Shown in pieces: positions 24,401-33,127 of a DNA stretch of 64,000 nucleotides. Position numbers and translations under genes: made by a program. The DNA is taken from assembly GCA_965279405.1 (NCBI GenBank), contig OZ257157.1, positions 2,480,001 through 2,544,000 of the forward strand. The letters are read 5' to 3'. The stretch comes from CBDDIP01 sp965279405 (GTDB lineage Bacteria; Actinomycetota; Acidimicrobiia; Acidimicrobiales; Ilumatobacteraceae). The notes beneath the pieces were generated by a model, which saw only the letters and a program-made list of their open reading frames with translations, made no database searches and was not told the origin of the DNA. How positions within the stretch are numbered: position 1 is the first letter of the stretch; each line of letters opens with the position of its first letter.

Positions 24401-27400
24401 CGAGGCGGTGAAGACGTAGTTCGACGTGCCGAGCACCTGGCGTTGACCGAGCACGCCGAACGCCCAGTTCCCCGAACCGTTCGAGGTCCCGTTGACGTTC
24501 GCTGTGATCGGCGTGGGGTTGCCGGCCAGCGTCGTCGGCGGGGCCGGGTCGGGATCGTTCGTGGACGCCGGTGCGTACCCGACGATCACGCCGGTCGCGG
24601 CGATCGCCACGTTGCCGATTGCGTAGCTCGTCGGCTCCGCGCCGGTCGCTCCCGCGTCACGCCAGCGCGTCGTGCCGAGGATCGTCCCGGGGTCGTCGAC
24701 CATCGCCAACGTCAGCACCTGGTCGCCGTACGGCGCGGTGAAGCCGACGCGCAGGTTCAACGTCGTCGTCGCCGGTACGAAGTCGGTTGCCGGGTTGAAG
24801 GTCGACCGCAACGTGCACGCCTGCAGGTTGCCGTTGGCGGCGATGGGCAGCCCGGCGAAGAGGGTGGCGATCGTGGCGCGGGTGAAGGCGAAGTTGACCC
24901 CACCACCGACCGACGAGATGGTTGCGTTCGCAGTCCGCCCGCCGCCGCAGTCGATGGTCACCGTCAGCCCGCTCGCCTGCGCGCTGGCGAAGTCGGCGAA
25001 CGACACGGCCGTGCCGTTGAAGTGCGGGACGAGCACGCGCCCGCTGACGGTCGGGTAGGGGGCCACCGAGATCGGTGGCACGACCACCTTCTGGTCGAGG
25101 TCGTTGGCGATCACGAACGTGCTCACGTTGCCGGCCGAATCGGTGATCGGCGCGTACCCGTCGGGCAGTCGGCCGCGCCCGGTGCACGGCGAGCCGGTGT
25201 CGCCCGGCAGCGGCGAGAAGCGCAGTCGGTACGTGCCAGAGAGCAGCTGCTGCGACGGCTGGATCTGCCACAGGATGCGGCCCTCGGTGTCGGGGGTGCT
25301 GCCGGTGACGACGATCGGGTTGATGCACGTCAGCGCCGACCCGTCGACGCGGTAGAGCAGCAGCTCGTAGTTGCTCAGCTGCTTGAGCCCGATCGTCTCG
25401 TTCACCGTGCTCAGCAACTGGTCGGGCACGTTGTTGGCATCCGAGTCGCGCAGCAGCAGGCTGTCCGACGAACCGGCGTCGGTGTAGCGGACGACCAGCG
25501 CGCCGCCGGCGTCGTGGTACGCCGTCTCGGGCAGGTAGCACGGCCCGGAGACCGACGACTGGTAGCACGTCAGCGGCGGGGCGATCGTGTTCAGGGGGAC
25601 CGTGACAGCGGGGTCGATGTAGACGAACGTCGCCGAGCCCGACGGTGCCGCGGTGTAGACCGGGTTGTTCTTGTCGTCGAGCAGCGGCGCGTTGCGCGTG
25701 CCGGCCAAGCCTTCGATGACGGTGCCGCGAGCCGTGCCGAACTGCAGCATCGTCACCGTGCGATCGAGCGGCCCGAGCCCGATCGACAACCGCGAGATCA
25801 CCGTCGGTCGGTAGTCGTTCTTCGTGACCCGCACGTCGTACGTGCCGATCGGGATCGCCGTCAGCTCGACGTCGTTCTCGCCGGCGGGCATCGACTGCGT
25901 CACCGTCGGGATCGAGCCGCCGATGTCGATCAGCTGCACGGTGGCGCCGTTGAGGTCGGCACCGTCGCTGTCCACCGAGTGCACGACGAGGCTGCCCGTC
26001 GGTTGCAGCTGCTGGCGGGCCTGGTACTGCAGCACGATCTGGCCGAGGTCGAGGACCTGGCCGGCCGCCAGCGTCACCAGCTGCGACACAGACGTGTGGT
26101 CGTAGCGGCCGATGTCGACGACGTACGTGCCCGGCGGGAGATCGCGAACGACGAACGCGCCGGCATCCGGCGTGGCTGCGCTCGACGTCTGCACGTGCAG
26201 CGCGTCGGCCGTCACCGAGATCGCCGCGTTGACGAGCGGGACCGGCGGGTTCGACGAGCTCGGGTCCTGGCTGAGCACGCGGCCGACGATGGAGGCGGTC
26301 GTGCTGACGAGGTCGAAGTCGACGCCGGTGATGTTGCCGGACACGACGACGCTGCGCGTCTGGGTGATGTAGCCCGCGGCGCTCGCAGTGATCGTGTACG
26401 TCGAACCGACCGGAAGCTGCGGGAAGCTGAACGTGCCGACCGCGCCCTGGGTCAGGCTGGTCGTCGTGGCCGCCGGACCATCGGCGCCGGTGCTCGCGGT
26501 GAGGGTGACGCCGCCGATCGGTGCGCCCGCGGCGCGCACGGTGCCGAGGATGCTGCCCGAGCCTGCCGACATGCGAATGCCGATGCCGGAGCGCGTCTCG
26601 GCGGGCCCGAGCGTGACCTGCACGACCTCGGTGCCGAAGCCGTCGGCGGTGACGGTGATCGTGTACGTCGCCGGCGTCGACAGCGCGTCGACCGACCACT
26701 GCCCGCGGGTCGCCGCATCGGTCGACGACGTCGTCGCGAACGTGTTGGTGCCGTCGGTGATCGAGATGTCTGCGCCGCCGACGTTGCCGCCCGCACTCGT
26801 GATCACGCCGCTGAGCGCGCCATCACCCGGCTCGAGCTTCACCTCGAGCTCGACCGGCTTGCCGTCGTCGGTCGGCGTGACGATGAACGAGCGGGTGATG
26901 AACCCGGGCTTGGCGAAGGTCACCTCGTAGCTGCGACGCAGGGCCACGTCGGAGAACTGCCACGTGCCCTCCGGGTTGGAGTTCACCGTCGTCGGTACCC
27001 GGACCGACAGCGTGCTCGGTGCTGCGAACCGCGCCCCGTCGTAGGTGCCGTAGCGCGCCGGCCAGAACTTGGCCGGTTCGTCCGTGGTGCTGTCCGGCGA
27101 TGCCGATGCCGAGACGGCCAGCGGCGCGGCGAGGGCGTTGCGGATGTTCGTCGACGCCGAGAGCTGCCCGACGTGCACGGCAGCGCCGGGGCCGCCGGGC
27201 AGCAATCGCAACCCGCTGGCCGGTGCGGACTCGGTCGTCGCCGGTTCGGCACCGGGGTTCGTCGGTGTCAAGGTGACGAGCACGCCGTCGTTGGCACCCG
27301 ACGTGCCGGCAGCCACCGTGCCGCGCACGATCGTGGCGGTCGGCGCGCCGGCGACGTTCGACTTCCCGCCACCGCCACCGCCGCCACCGCCACCGCCACC

Positions 27401-28291
27401 GCCGCCGGAACCTCCGCCGCCGTTGCCCTGACCATCGGGCGAGCCGTCGCCTCCCGGAGCTGCATCCGGGATGCCGTCACCGTTGGTGTCCACCCGGCCG
27501 TCCACCTGCTGCGCCGTCGTCGGTTGCTTGGTGCCGTCGTCGCGGTTCGACCACCACAGCACCACCGATGTGGCGACGAGCGCCCAGATGGCAAGGATCG
27601 TGAAGACGATGGCCCCGGCGCGCAATCGCCGCGGGAACAGCGCCTTCTGCTGGAAGCTGGCGGTTGCGTACGACGGGACGGAGTGCCCCCGAGCCTCGAC
27701 GGTGAGCACGTGCTGCAGCACATCGCCGACCCGGTGCGGCGGACCATCGACCGTGCCTCGTGCGACCGCCGTCTGACCTGGCTCCAGCCGGAGGCGAGGC
27801 GGATCGATGCGGACGCGCAACTCGGTGCCGCTGCCCTGGAGGTCGACCTCGGTCGCCTGCTGCTTGCGGTTGATCGCCTCGATCTGGAACCGGGCGCGAC
27901 GCCGTCCACGGATGATCGACGGCTCGATGCGCACGACGACCTTGTCGAGGCTGCCGACAGAGACCGTGACGTCGGCGAGCACCGGCGCGTCGGCCGTGCG
28001 GTCGGAACGGACCTCGATCGCCACCGCGTGATCGCCGACGCCGAAGTCCTCCGGCACCTGCAGCGGCATCTCCACGTCGATGGCCTGCCCGGCAGCCACC
28101 GGCCCGCCGTCGAGCAGCTGCAGCGCCGTGGTCGCGCCGAGCCCGTGCACCCGCACCGAGAGCTGCGCTGCCTGCGCGCCCTGGTTGTGCACGCGGAACC
28201 GGTACGACACGGTTTCGCCGGGCCGCGCCTCGAGCAGGGACGTCCCCGTGTCGACCGCAAGCGCGCCAGCACGTGAGGCTTCCCGTCTCAC
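21488..28291 (-). CDS. Giant single-pass membrane protein with N-terminal Ig-like pair and many carboxypeptidase-regulatory-like repeats
   Basis: 2267 residues. About 15-205 form two Ig/CARDB-like domains; FQQK and basic residues come next, then one transmembrane helix (about 225-247). After it lie DTNGDGIPD (calcium-loop-like, 268-276) and an extreme poly-glycine linker (about 290-309). The remaining 1900 residues are mostly carboxypeptidase-regulatory/CNA-B-like beta domains (recurring G-V-G-V-----PI/V-GV--T and GTY-V-----GY). The tail is a Thr/Pro run. There is no signal peptide, so the N-terminal pair is probably cytoplasmic and the repeats outside. The GTG start lies 8-11 bases after GGGG. 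Two shorter paralogues follow the same plan upstream. It could sense or anchor the particle at the envelope; inference. Confidence 0.8.
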   Translation of the reverse strand: MRREASRAGALAVDTGTSLLEARPGETVSYRFRVHNQGAQAAQLSVRVHGLGATTALQLLDGGPVAAGQAIDVEMPLQVPEDFGVGDHAVAIEVRSDRTADAPVLADVTVSVGSLDKVVVRIEPSIIRGRRRARFQIEAINRKQQATEVDLQGSGTELRVRIDPPRLRLEPGQTAVARGTVDGPPHRVGDVLQHVLTVEARGHSVPSYATASFQQKALFPRRLRAGAIVFTILAIWALVATSVVLWWSNRDDGTKQPTTAQQVDGRVDTNGDGIPDAAPGGDGSPDGQGNGGGGSGGGGGGGGGGGGGGKSNVAGAPTATIVRGTVAAGTSGANDGVLVTLTPTNPGAEPATTESAPASGLRLLPGGPGAAVHVGQLSASTNIRNALAAPLAVSASASPDSTTDEPAKFWPARYGTYDGARFAAPSTLSVRVPTTVNSNPEGTWQFSDVALRRSYEVTFAKPGFITRSFIVTPTDDGKPVELEVKLEPGDGALSGVITSAGGNVGGADISITDGTNTFATTSSTDAATRGQWSVDALSTPATYTITVTADGFGTEVVQVTLGPAETRSGIGIRMSAGSGSILGTVRAAGAPIGGVTLTASTGADGPAATTTSLTQGAVGTFSFPQLPVGSTYTITASAAGYITQTRSVVVSGNITGVDFDLVSTTASIVGRVLSQDPSSSNPPVPLVNAAISVTADALHVQTSSAATPDAGAFVVRDLPPGTYVVDIGRYDHTSVSQLVTLAAGQVLDLGQIVLQYQARQQLQPTGSLVVHSVDSDGADLNGATVQLIDIGGSIPTVTQSMPAGENDVELTAIPIGTYDVRVTKNDYRPTVISRLSIGLGPLDRTVTMLQFGTARGTVIEGLAGTRNAPLLDDKNNPVYTAAPSGSATFVYIDPAVTVPLNTIAPPLTCYQSSVSGPCYLPETAYHDAGGALVVRYTDAGSSDSLLLRDSDANNVPDQLLSTVNETIGLKQLSNYELLLYRVDGSALTCINPIVVTGSTPDTEGRILWQIQPSQQLLSGTYRLRFSPLPGDTGSPCTGRGRLPDGYAPITDSAGNVSTFVIANDLDQKVVVPPISVAPYPTVSGRVLVPHFNGTAVSFADFASAQASGLTVTIDCGGGRTANATISSVGGGVNFAFTRATIATLFAGLPIAANGNLQACTLRSTFNPATDFVPATTTLNLRVGFTAPYGDQVLTLAMVDDPGTILGTTRWRDAGATGAEPTSYAIGNVAIAATGVIVGYAPASTNDPDPAPPTTLAGNPTPITANVNGTSNGSGNWAFGVLGQRQVLGTSNYVFTASAFLPTTIQITADDNGWSASATDPTLVVDSGSAADVYLVPQPGSLTGTIDLTSTRGTAAIGEVRVTATPPGGTASDLTVTPTFANQAVLVINPATAGTWQLGYTSTATSNIVPWQGPASPRVLVPPNGGATAPFVSMLELGQVDVAFADTNGDPIADDPAVTITRTAANATFPSAFTTRTASADENGSVVLGRLPVDASSPLSSTTRYQLSITAPDYDVTGAVVEVSDDSGVIATFSGDGPFDVDVVSGSRIHVSIVIPRFGTIAGSVTGLLTRPGATPTNTEPLTIANGLVVIATRVGGAHDGETFTAVVDPNDATGFVISAPAGTYSLAYTHADYVDGTKSVTFAVGGSADGDLQLELARGTIALSAIEGNKPIVPISGVDVWLWPGVLNWPLDTGTALTTGSTDANGSLTLTDVYPGTYTVLLRKVDGTSGDDLHFPVIGTVVVARGSSAAARTVTRVAVMPRVDGSINGSVEAVNLDGDPVVLPAGATVTRSYGGVELAPDGTTVNSVLDNRGVEGNISPSVQTVDNLVEDTPGGGDVFSFGGLPRGTHHLSFSTATGYTKPSDMDVSVTGATPLATPFQYVAANVTVDVTLTTSGSGAAVSNATLVTLTTPSGVVLNGSQVGSTNVYRFSAVAPRIGNFTLTVKAPLRADYSNTTITVTPTGSTKTVSAALTAVARVTGIVRTKDTAAASAQAVQNVPVGLFLGGVQQGASVQTDSSGRYDFPQVTATGNYEVRASLAGYVPDTGSANVTALGAQYNRDLQLDRYAGAVITLNGNDNAVTVTVSPNDGTVSVSGSTVTITNLDPGTDYTFTASGTGATTQTSTYSAVIGGAYTHTFVWRSVSGDVTNAYAGATVTLRTGSGFNTVVDSQIVTSAAPGFLFEDLAPGSYRITVVRTADNVNAGNFNFTISSTGVFAPSDPPFDRTLTATTTTTTTPPTTTTTTPPTTTTTTPPATTTTSTSPPPATT

Positions 28292-28424
28292 AGCACCGAC
28301 CCCATCAGTTCGTTATCGGCCGGACGTGAATGGCTCATGAGAGATTTGAGACGTGGGGACCCGCCGCGCGCGTCGGTCGCGGTCGAGACGCGAGGCGGGG
28401 CGAGCGCCCGAGCTTGCGAGGGTC

Positions 28425-28455
28425 GAGCACGGAAGGCGAGCGCAGCGAGCACGAG
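28425..28455 (+). repeat. Dispersed GCGAGCGCAGCGAGCAC repeat, locus 1
   Basis: GAGCACGGAAGGCGAGCGCA followed by GCGAGCACGAG matches the element at 45941-46059 and 59475-59530. It sits in the 175-bp gap between the two larger membrane-protein genes. The rest of that gap has no recognisable gene. Confidence 0.65.
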
Positions 28456-28466
28456 GATTGACGACA

Positions 28467-30932
28467 TCATGGCTGCGGTACCGAGAAGGTGGGGATGGTG
28501 ACGGCGGTGCCGGGGACGCTGGAGACGAGCTCGCTGTCGAGCGGGTCGACCGACGAGGCGGTGGCGTAGACGGCGACGACGAAGTCGGCCGGGGCGTTGA
28601 TCCCGACGAACGAGTACGTGCCGTCGGCGGCGACGGTGGTCGAGGCCAACGCCGAGGCGGCCGAGCCGGGGAACGCTCCCGGCGCGTACATCCGCACGAC
28701 CAACCCGGCGGCGGGCGCCTGGCTCGGCGTGAAGACGACCGACCCGGTGAGCGACGCCTGCTGGCCGAGTTGCACGGTGAGGTCGCGGCTCGCGCCGGCG
28801 GTGACGGTGACCACCTGCACGACGGAGCTGGCACCCGGCAGCGACACGGTGAGCGTGTACGAGCCGGGCGGGACGCTGGTGAACGCAAAGGCACCGGCCG
28901 GTTCGTCGGCACTCAACAGGGTGCGGTTCGTCGAGCCGTCGCTCAGCGTGACGGTGGCCTGCCCGCGGGCCACGCCGTTGACGTCGAAGACGGTGCCGGT
29001 GATCGTTGCCGTGTCGCGCACGAGGGCGGCGTCGATGTCGGTGACGGCGCCGCCGGCGGTCGTCCCGTCGAGCGGCACGAGCCGGCTCTGGCTGACGTAC
29101 CCCGGCTTGGAGAAGGTGACCGTGTAGGTGCCCGGCACGGCGAGCGAGTCGGCGCTCCACGTGCCGGCGCCGGCGCCCTGGCTGATGCTCGAGGTCTGCG
29201 TGGTGGTCTCGCCACCGGTGACGCTGACGGTGACGCCACCGAGCGGGTCGCCGCTCGCAGTCTGCACGGTCCCGCTGATCGTGCCGATCGACGCGTTGAG
29301 GACGAGGTCGGACGTCAACGATTGGCCCTCACCGAGCGAGATCGTGCGCGACACCGTCGTGTAGCCCTCGCGCGTGATGGTCAACGTGTACCGGCCCGGC
29401 GTCGCCAGGCTGCGCAGGGCGTACGAGCCGACGTCGCCGTCGGTGAGGCTGACCGTGGAGATCGTCGTCGTCCCGTCCGTGGCTTCGATCGTGACGGCAC
29501 CGAGTGCCCCGGCGCCGTCGAGCACGTGACCGCTGATCATCCCGTCGCCCTCGCTGAGCACGATCGAGATGTCGTCCATCGCCTGCGCCGGGCCGAGCAC
29601 GATCTCCCGCGTCGCGGTGGCGCTGCCGGGTCGAGTGACGACCAACTGGTAGTCGGCCGGCGAGGGCACGTTGACGAGCGCGAACGAGCCGTCGGCCGAG
29701 ACGTCGACCTTGGCCACGACGGCCGGTGTGGTCGGGTCGGCGATGCCGGGCACCACGAGCGTCGCGATCGCGCCGGAGATGTCGCCGCCGACCTCACTGC
29801 TGACGACCTTGCCGCTGACGGATCCGGGCCGACCACCGAGCTGCATCGGGTCGAGCGCGACCGACTTGCCGGTGGCCACCTCGACGTCGGCCGCCTCGGC
29901 GAAGACGCGCCCGGTGGAGTACCAGCTGTCGGCGAAGCCGGCGCCGCTGAACTTGACGCGGTAGGTGCCACCGCCGAGCCGGCCGAAGGCGAAGGTGCCG
30001 TCGTCCCCCGTCGCGGCGGATGCGACGGGCACGGTGCCGTCGTCGGCGCGGAACAGCTGCGCCTGCACGCCCGAGACCGGGGTGCCCGAGGCTGCCGACA
30101 CGACCGTGCCGCCGATCGTTGCCGGGTTCACCGACACCTGCTCGCCGCCGTCCTTGCCGTTGGCCAGCGCCTCGTTGACGACGTCGTCGCTGACCTTGGC
30201 CTCGTCGACGACACCGGAGAGCGTGTGGCTGAGCACCGCAGCGAACACGGCGGCCGCGGTGATCAGCCCGAGCATCGAGAGCAGCCACCTGCCGATGCGC
30301 GGGCGCTGCACGAACGTCGCCATCGTCTCCGACTGCTCGGGGGAGCGAGTGAGGAACGTGAGCACGCGCACGGTCGGTTGGCCGACCCACGGCCGTGGAG
30401 CGCGCACCGCAGCGCGGAACACGGACTGCTCGCCGGGCAGCAGGTGCATCTGCGGCGGGTCGAACTCGAACGTCGCGGTGTCCTCCGGATCAACGGCGTC
30501 GGGCACGACGTCGAGGATCGAGTTGCCGCGGTTGACGACGACGATGCCGAACTGCGCGGTGCCGCCGCCGGTGATGCTCGTCGGGTCGACCGTCAGCGAC
30601 AGCGCCGGCTGGCTGGCGACGTTGATGGTCACCGAGGCGATCTCGAAGTGCGACGGGTCGTTCTCGCTCTGCACGTGGATGCTGAGCTGACGCATGCCGC
30701 TGGGGAAGCCGTCCGGCAGTTGCAGCACGACGTCGAGGTCGTCGATCGCGCCGGGGAACAACGACATCCGCGCCGGCTCGGTGGTCACCCAGTCGGCGTC
30801 GACGCCGTACACGCGCACCACGTAGCCGTCGATGATCGAGGACGTGTTGCCGACGCTCAACGAGATGCGCGTCGGCTGCCCGGCGGTGACCTCGAGGTAC
30901 GCCGGTGATGCCGACGCGAACAGCGTGCTCAC
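28467..30932 (-). CDS. Single-pass membrane protein with N-terminal Ig-like pair and carboxypeptidase-regulatory-like repeats (821 aa)
   Basis: A second paralogue of the eCIS membrane proteins. Residues 10-200 are two Ig-like domains (VGNTSSIIDGYVVRVYGVDA, SLFPG, LPDGFPSG), then FVQRPRIGRW and one transmembrane helix at about 216-239. From residue 260 onward there are about seven carboxypeptidase-regulatory-like beta repeats (GTVVSAASGTPVSGV, GTISGTVQTASGDPLGGVTV, PGRYTLTITREGYTTV). The GTG start overlaps the stop of the 731-residue gene (TGA inside GTGAGC), implying tight coupling. The frame is open far upstream, but that extension is arginine-rich antisense of the 731-residue gene and is not real. 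Topology and role are inferred as for its neighbours. Confidence 0.82.
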   Translation of the reverse strand: MSTLFASASPAYLEVTAGQPTRISLSVGNTSSIIDGYVVRVYGVDADWVTTEPARMSLFPGAIDDLDVVLQLPDGFPSGMRQLSIHVQSENDPSHFEIASVTINVASQPALSLTVDPTSITGGGTAQFGIVVVNRGNSILDVVPDAVDPEDTATFEFDPPQMHLLPGEQSVFRAAVRAPRPWVGQPTVRVLTFLTRSPEQSETMATFVQRPRIGRWLLSMLGLITAAAVFAAVLSHTLSGVVDEAKVSDDVVNEALANGKDGGEQVSVNPATIGGTVVSAASGTPVSGVQAQLFRADDGTVPVASAATGDDGTFAFGRLGGGTYRVKFSGAGFADSWYSTGRVFAEAADVEVATGKSVALDPMQLGGRPGSVSGKVVSSEVGGDISGAIATLVVPGIADPTTPAVVAKVDVSADGSFALVNVPSPADYQLVVTRPGSATATREIVLGPAQAMDDISIVLSEGDGMISGHVLDGAGALGAVTIEATDGTTTISTVSLTDGDVGSYALRSLATPGRYTLTITREGYTTVSRTISLGEGQSLTSDLVLNASIGTISGTVQTASGDPLGGVTVSVTGGETTTQTSSISQGAGAGTWSADSLAVPGTYTVTFSKPGYVSQSRLVPLDGTTAGGAVTDIDAALVRDTATITGTVFDVNGVARGQATVTLSDGSTNRTLLSADEPAGAFAFTSVPPGSYTLTVSLPGASSVVQVVTVTAGASRDLTVQLGQQASLTGSVVFTPSQAPAAGLVVRMYAPGAFPGSAASALASTTVAADGTYSFVGINAPADFVVAVYATASSVDPLDSELVSSVPGTAVTIPTFSVPQP

Positions 30933-33124
30933 GGTGCCGCCGCGACGATGATGGTGCGATCGACCGGCTGGCCGTCGCCGACCTGGATCAGCACGACGCG
31001 CGTCGTGATGCCGGGTCCGCTGACGCGCAGCGTGTAGCTGCCGGGTGCGACGTTCGGGAACTCGAAGGCGCCGCTCGGGTTGCTGGACGTCGTCGTCGTG
31101 CGCGTCGTCAGCCCGTCGCTGAGCACCACGGTCGCTCCGGCCCGGCCGGCGGTGCCGAGCCGCACGGTGCCGGTGACCTTGCCGGCGGTGGTGCGCATCG
31201 TCACGTCGATGCCACCCTGCTCGCCGGCGCCGAGGAAGCCGACGCTCTGCGTCTCGGTCTCGTAGCCGTCGAGCGTGAAGGTCACGCTGTAGACGCCTGG
31301 CGTCGGCAGGTTGGCGATCGTGTAGGTGCCGATGCCGTTGGCGCCCGACCCGGATGTCAGCGTCGTCGTGGTCGCCGACAGGTCGCCGCGGGTGACGATC
31401 ACTTGCACGCCGCCGAGCGGGTTGCCGTTCACGTCGCGCGCCGTGCCGCGCACGGTGCCCGCGCCGCCGACGAGCTTCGCGGTCAACCCCGAGCGTGTCT
31501 CGCCGCCGCCGAGGTCGAGTGCGATCGTTGCCGAGGAGAAGCCGTCGAGGGTGAACGTCAGCACGTACGTGCGCGGGGTGGGCAGGCCGCTGATGTCGAA
31601 GCTGCCGACCGCGCCCGCGGTCGGCGTGGTCGAGATCTGTTCGATGGCGCCACTGCGCACGGTCACGGTGACCCCGCCGAGCGGGGTGCCGTTGCCGTCG
31701 ACGACCACACCCTGGATCCCGCCCGTCGACGCGGTGAGCTGTGCGGTGTCGAGCACCGTGTTCGCGCCGCCGCCGAGCTCGACGGTGAACGTCTGTGCCT
31801 CGAAGCCGGGCCGTTCGACGCGCACCGAGTAGGTGGCCGGTGTCGGCAGCCCGTCGACGCTGAACTCGCCGGTGCTCTCGACGACCTTCGGCGGCGGCAC
31901 CTCCTGGTCGGGTGAGGAGGGAACGAGGGTGATCGTGATCGTCGCCGCGCCGCCGCCACCGCCTCCACCCCCACCACCGCCACCGGCGGGTGTGCCGATC
32001 TTGCCGGTGAGCTTGCCGGGCTGCCCGTTGAGCACGATGTCCTTGCCCGCGAGCGGAGTCTTCGGGGCGACGGTGAGCACGTCGGCGTCGGCCTGATCGG
32101 CAGCCGCCGGGAACCAGATCGGATCGAAGCCGTCGGCGCTGAAGCGCAGCCGGTAGCTGCCCGGCAGCAGCGGCGTCAACGTGTAGGTGCCGTCGTCGCC
32201 GGTGGCCGTCGACGCGCTCTGCTCGCTGCTCTCGCCGTTGCTGGCCACGCGATAGGCGGCAACGGTGATCCGCGGGATCCCCTCGCCGGTGGTGCCCGCC
32301 GACACGCGTCCGGTGACGCTGCCGGCAACGTTGGCCAACGACACCTCCTGCGCGTCGCCCGCGTTCCAGCTGGCGGGCACGGCCTTCTTCGGGTCGCCGC
32401 CGGCGCGCAGCAGCTGCACGACGAACAAGAAGATGAACGCCCACAGGGCGATGATCGAAGTCAGCACGAGCGCGGTGATCACGCCGCGCGGGATGCGCGG
32501 CTTCTGGTTGAACCGCGCGGTCTCCTGCAACGTGATCGTCGGGGACGCGGCGGTGATCTGGATGCTGCGGGCGAGGGTCTGGCTGAACCACGGCCGCGGG
32601 CCGGCGGCGTGCACGCGCACCGGTCGCGACTCGCCCGGTGGCACGACGACGGTGGCGGGTGACGTGCGGCAGCTGAGCGCCCGGGTCGGCTCGACGGCGC
32701 CGACGGCGAACTCGGTGGTGACGTTCCCGGTGTTGTGGACCTCGGCGTCGAGCTCGGCGGTCCGTCCGCCGTTGACGAGGCTCGGTCGCAGGCGCAGCTC
32801 GGCCGCCTCCACCGGCTCCACGGTCAGCCACAGGTCGTGCTCCGACATCGGCTCGTCGTTGACGGTCGAGTTCAGCCGGACGAGCACCATCATGTCGCCG
32901 GCGGGGAACGACGGCGGCACGTCGACGATGAGCGCAAGTCGGCCCGTCGACTCCGGGAACAGCGTGACGACCGGCGGCTCCATCCGCACCTGCGCGGCGT
33001 CGAGCCCGTGCACGACCGCGGTGACGCCGTCGATGACGTTCGACGTGTTGACCACGTCGATCTCGATGGTCGCCGGGGTGCCGGGCTGGATCCGCAGCCG
33101 TTGCGTGTCGATCGTCGAGCGCAT
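30929..33124 (-). CDS. Single-pass membrane protein with N-terminal Ig-like pair and carboxypeptidase-regulatory-like repeats (731 aa)
   Basis: The first of the three paralogues. Residues 10-200 form two Ig-like domains (VVNTSNVIDGVTAVVHGLDA, TLFPES, PPSFPAG); FNQKPRIPRG leads into one helix at about 214-240. After it come carboxypeptidase-regulatory-like repeats (GRVSAGTTGEGIPRITVAAY; PLLPGSYRLRFSADGF), a poly-glycine run near 385-396 and four more repeats. Similar multi-domain proteins, sometimes annotated 'hydrolytic protein', occur in actinobacterial injection clusters. I also recall a Streptomyces membrane protein, CisA, with a cytoplasmic N-terminus and one helix, but cannot verify similarity here. 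It starts three bases after the Pvc16-type gene, placing it in the eCIS operon. Confidence 0.83.
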   Translation of the reverse strand: MRSTIDTQRLRIQPGTPATIEIDVVNTSNVIDGVTAVVHGLDAAQVRMEPPVVTLFPESTGRLALIVDVPPSFPAGDMMVLVRLNSTVNDEPMSEHDLWLTVEPVEAAELRLRPSLVNGGRTAELDAEVHNTGNVTTEFAVGAVEPTRALSCRTSPATVVVPPGESRPVRVHAAGPRPWFSQTLARSIQITAASPTITLQETARFNQKPRIPRGVITALVLTSIIALWAFIFLFVVQLLRAGGDPKKAVPASWNAGDAQEVSLANVAGSVTGRVSAGTTGEGIPRITVAAYRVASNGESSEQSASTATGDDGTYTLTPLLPGSYRLRFSADGFDPIWFPAAADQADADVLTVAPKTPLAGKDIVLNGQPGKLTGKIGTPAGGGGGGGGGGGGAATITITLVPSSPDQEVPPPKVVESTGEFSVDGLPTPATYSVRVERPGFEAQTFTVELGGGANTVLDTAQLTASTGGIQGVVVDGNGTPLGGVTVTVRSGAIEQISTTPTAGAVGSFDISGLPTPRTYVLTFTLDGFSSATIALDLGGGETRSGLTAKLVGGAGTVRGTARDVNGNPLGGVQVIVTRGDLSATTTTLTSGSGANGIGTYTIANLPTPGVYSVTFTLDGYETETQSVGFLGAGEQGGIDVTMRTTAGKVTGTVRLGTAGRAGATVVLSDGLTTRTTTTSSNPSGAFEFPNVAPGSYTLRVSGPGITTRVVLIQVGDGQPVDRTIIVAAAP

Positions 33125-33127
33125 CGG

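Noticed and set aside
21887..28276. A 2129-codon open frame on the plus strand opposite the giant membrane protein
   Set aside because: It is an antisense artefact of very high GC: Arg/Gly/Asp/Val-rich, with no domain, while the minus strand encodes coherent repeat domains.
30933..32831. Continuous reading frame extending the 821-residue membrane protein to 1454 residues
   Set aside because: The extension is arginine-rich antisense-like sequence overlapping the real 731-residue gene; the GTG at 30932 gives the conserved N-terminal Ig-like domain.
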